The notes below the pieces were generated by a model, which was not told where the DNA came from, did not search any database, and was given only the letters and a program-made list of their open reading frames with translations. The position numbers and the translations under genes are program-made. From GCA-2683135 sp964507445 (GTDB taxonomy: Bacteria > Planctomycetota > GCA-002687715), in contig CAZDQF010000014.1 in NCBI GenBank assembly GCA_964507445.1, positions 76,762 through 140,761 on the forward strand: a stretch of DNA of 64,000 bases, in the 5' to 3' direction. Below are positions 61,813 to 64,000 of the stretch, piece by piece (position 1 is the first letter of the stretch; the number at the start of each line of letters is the position of its first letter).

Positions 61813-63261
61813 ATGAGAATCACAGCGCTGACCTGTCTGGTCGTCCTGTTCCTGTCCGCCTGGGTGCGGGCCGACGACATCGTCCTGGTGGACGGTCGAT
61901 ACCTGCAGGTCAAGGTCCTCGGGGTCACCGAGAAGAAGCTCCATGTCAAGCTGCTGGATACCGGCGGGGAGCTCTGGATTCCGTGGGACCTGATCCGCGA
62001 GGCGGATCGTGATCGGCTGATGATCGCTCACGGCCTCAAGGAGGCAGAGCGGCCGGAGATCGTGCGGCCCGGGGTCCGCCTCGTGACCCGCACGGGGGAG
62101 GAGTTCTTCGGCATCCCCACCACCAAGTTCGACGCCCAGAGCGTCCCCGACGAGGTGGTCATCATCCACAAGGGCAGGGAGTGGCCGTTCAAGAAGTCGG
62201 TCATCCGGACCCTGGAGTGGCGCGACATCCCGGCCCTGGAGGCCTACACCCAGGAGCAGCTCTACGAGCAGGAGCTGGCGCGGATCAAGCCCGGGGAAGA
62301 GGACCTGGAGGGGCATTGGGACCTGGCCCGGTTCGCCCAGGAGATCGAGCTCTATGGCCGGGCCGTGGAGCACATGCTCAAGGTGCGGGAGATCGACCCG
62401 CTCTATCGCTCCGACTACGTGGGCAACCAGCTGGATCGGATGGAGGTCCTGGCCAGGAACCAGAAGATCGTCGACGCCATCCGCGGCGCCAAGCGCCAGT
62501 CCTACGTCAAGCGGTTCGATCAGGCCATCGAGCAGATCGACCAGATCATCACCCTGGAGGAGGTGGACCCGAACATCAAGGCCACGGCGGAGCTCACCAA
62601 GGAGGGCATCCTCAAGCGTCGTTGGACCTACTTCTCCAAGCAGGTGACCCGCGGCTACTTCAACCTCCTCGACAACAAGATCGGGAAGATGGCTCGGGAC
62701 TCCAAGATGGAGCTCAAGACCGCTCAGAACGAGCTGCGTCGGGAGATGCACAAGGAGATCGTCGCCGATCTGGCGGCCAAGTACGGCCTCGACCCCAAGA
62801 AGGAGGTGGAGAAGATGTGGGAGGAGCGGGTCGTGCACCAACCCCGTCGCGCCTCCTACGGATCCGGCACCTTCATCGTCCTCGGCAAGGCCAAGGGCGC
62901 CGAGAACCGCATGCAGCAGTTCCAGCGCCAGATGGCCCGCCAGCAGCAGCAGCAGCGTCGCCGCAACGGCGGCCGCGGGCAGCAGCAGCAACCCAACAAC
63001 ACCATCCGCCCCCCCAAGCCGCCGACCAAGGAAGACTGGTGGAAGAAGATCGCCAGCAGCGGCATGCGGGCGCAGTGGATGAAGGCGTTCTACGCGGAGA
63101 ACGGCAAGAAGCTCGAGGTGGTGGGGGAGCGCAAGGACGCCTGCACCAGGTGCGGCGGCACCGGGACCATGAAGCTCGCCGGCTCCCAGGGCGAGACCAT
63201 CACCTTCACCTGTCCCCGTTGCCAGGGGCACCGCTACGACAAGGGCGTTGCCTACAAGTAG
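61813..63261 (+). CDS. Secreted protein with an N-terminal beta-type domain, helical centre and C-terminal zinc ribbon
   Basis: 482 residues. Signal peptide (ITALTCLVVLFLSAWVRA). Residues about 22-70 are a small beta domain (DDIVLVDGRYLQVKVLGVTE, GELWIPWDLI) like the one at the start of the protein at 26807. A charged helical region (about 120-360) follows. A Gln/Arg-rich linker (about 375-400, MARQQQQQRRR) precedes a C-terminal zinc ribbon (CTRCGGTGTM and CPRCQGHRYDKG), resembling DnaJ-type Cys4 sites. Function unknown; it shares the module B operon and starts 7 bp after gspI. Confidence 0.75.
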   Translation: MRITALTCLVVLFLSAWVRADDIVLVDGRYLQVKVLGVTEKKLHVKLLDTGGELWIPWDLIREADRDRLMIAHGLKEAERPEIVRPGVRLVTRTGEEFFGIPTTKFDAQSVPDEVVIIHKGREWPFKKSVIRTLEWRDIPALEAYTQEQLYEQELARIKPGEEDLEGHWDLARFAQEIELYGRAVEHMLKVREIDPLYRSDYVGNQLDRMEVLARNQKIVDAIRGAKRQSYVKRFDQAIEQIDQIITLEEVDPNIKATAELTKEGILKRRWTYFSKQVTRGYFNLLDNKIGKMARDSKMELKTAQNELRREMHKEIVADLAAKYGLDPKKEVEKMWEERVVHQPRRASYGSGTFIVLGKAKGAENRMQQFQRQMARQQQQQRRRNGGRGQQQQPNNTIRPPKPPTKEDWWKKIASSGMRAQWMKAFYAENGKKLEVVGERKDACTRCGGTGTMKLAGSQGETITFTCPRCQGHRYDKGVAYK

Positions 63262-63928
63262 CCTCATTGCGCGGTTCGTGATCTCGGCCGTGCTCCTGCA
63301 CGGCTGCGCGACCCGTCATCAGGGACCGCCGGGCGGCTCCCCGGTCGGCGTGCCTGCCGCGCCGGTGGCTGCGCCGGCGCCCGCGGCGGAGACGCCGCGC
63401 CCGGCGGACGGCCAGGCCCGCTTCGAGGGCAACCCGGTGGTGGCCTCCTATGACGGACGGGAGATCCGTTCCGCGGAGCTGGGCCAGTGGTTCCTGCGCA
63501 CCTACCGCAGGGAGGCGTTGGCCGCGCTCTCCAAGCTGGTGGGCCTCGAGATGGTGGAGCGGGAGGCCCGGAGGATCGGCCTGACCTGTCCGCAGCAGGT
63601 CCTGGACGCGACCCGTCTCGACCTGCAGGAGCGGTTGCAGCGGGACGCTGCGGTGGCCTACGGCATCGGCGCGGACGTCAAGCGCTTCGTCCAGCTGCGC
63701 TATCAGCAGTCCGTGGATGACTACCTGGATCAGCGCCTGGAGGAGGCGCGCCAGCGGTGGTTGTTCAGCCGCATCATCCGCCTGGAAGCCATGCGCACGG
63801 ATCGCGTGGAGCTGGCCATGATCGTCACCAAGGACCTGGAAACCATCCGGGACGTGGAGCGGCGCCTGCAGGAGGGGGCGGACTTCGGCCGCGTGGCCGG
63901 GCGCTTCAGCGTCCATGAGAGCAAGTCC

Positions 63929-63929
<1 letters not shown>
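63248..63929 (+). CDS. PpiC/SurA-like peptidyl-prolyl isomerase lipoprotein, 3' end lost to low-quality sequence
   Basis: At least 227 codons. The TTG at 63248 gives a proper lipoprotein signal (MPTSSLIARFVISAVLLHGC, lipobox LLHGC) with AAGGG just upstream and a 14-bp overlap with the preceding gene. A GTG at 63278 is the alternative but leaves the signal too short. After a Pro/Ala linker comes VVASYDGREIRSAELGQWFL (SurA-like N domain), a helical region, then ELAMIVTKDLETIRDVERRL and GADFGRVAGRFSVHESKS, the start of a parvulin domain. The reading frame ends where the scaffold becomes G/C homopolymer, so the protein is incomplete. Confidence 0.75.

Positions 63930-64000
<71 letters not shown>

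Overview
This is a scaffold from a very GC-rich (clearly above 60% G+C by eye), gene-dense, Gram-negative bacterium. The mix of genes fits a Planctomycetota-like lineage: ExbB with a cleavable signal peptide, large TPR proteins, several FHA proteins, a TPR-tailed sulfatase-fold protein, an EF-hand secreted protein, an ECF-like sigma factor, and fused PilM-PilN proteins with Amuc_1098-like secretins. That placement is inferred from gene content only; Myxococcota or another PVC-like lineage is not excluded. No rRNA, tRNA, insertion sequence, integrase or CRISPR array was seen. The scaffold has a 100-N gap (42547-42646) inside a tandem repeat, and its right end (from about 63929) is G/C homopolymer that looks like assembly error.

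Layout. (1) 1-12277: two complete-looking oligopeptide-type ABC importers transcribed divergently from about 5.5 kb. The left operon runs leftwards (A-B-C-D-F, the last gene cut by the window edge) and the right one runs rightwards (A-B-C-D-F). A repeat-built lipoprotein gene follows. (2) 14176-16948: a family 2 glycosyltransferase, then a tRNA methylthiotransferase (mtaB) and a family 4 uracil-DNA glycosylase. (3) 17073-30014: envelope module A, with a PilM-PilN fusion, a PilO-like protein, a FnIII-like inner-membrane protein, a lipoprotein secretin, two TPR periplasmic proteins, ExbB and two ExbD proteins. (4) 30132-34986: a sulfatase-fold protein and a second secretin with its own promoter. 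(5) 35121-42433: an operon of a HAD hydrolase, asparagine synthetase, a membrane GT-C/TPR protein and an FHA-GAF-AAA+ regulator whose ATPase motifs are degenerate. (6) 42430-45046: an EF-hand repeat protein, an ECF-like sigma factor and a duplicated-domain secreted protein. (7) 45366 to the end: envelope module B, one tightly packed operon of a double-FHA membrane protein, a second PilM-PilN fusion, a PilO-like protein, a TPR-LamG protein, five pseudopilins in the order G-H-K-J-I (K is a 1737-residue giant), a zinc-ribbon secreted protein and a PpiC/SurA-like lipoprotein.

How it fits together. Modules A and B each supply the actin-like/inner-membrane platform parts of a type IV pilus or type II secretion-like machine, and each can be matched with one of two paralogous secretins. 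The pseudopilins occur only in B, and ExbB/ExbD/ExbD with TPR partners only in A. No assembly ATPase (GspE/PilB), polytopic platform (GspF/PilC) or prepilin peptidase is present, so these must lie elsewhere or be replaced. The unusual parts are the giant GspK-like protein with a recurring beta-type module, LamG-like domains in pseudopilins, FHA control at the operon head and the adjacent proton-driven motor genes. They make this the most likely undescribed system in the window. Most genes inside the operons overlap by ATGA or TGATG, which suggests translational coupling.
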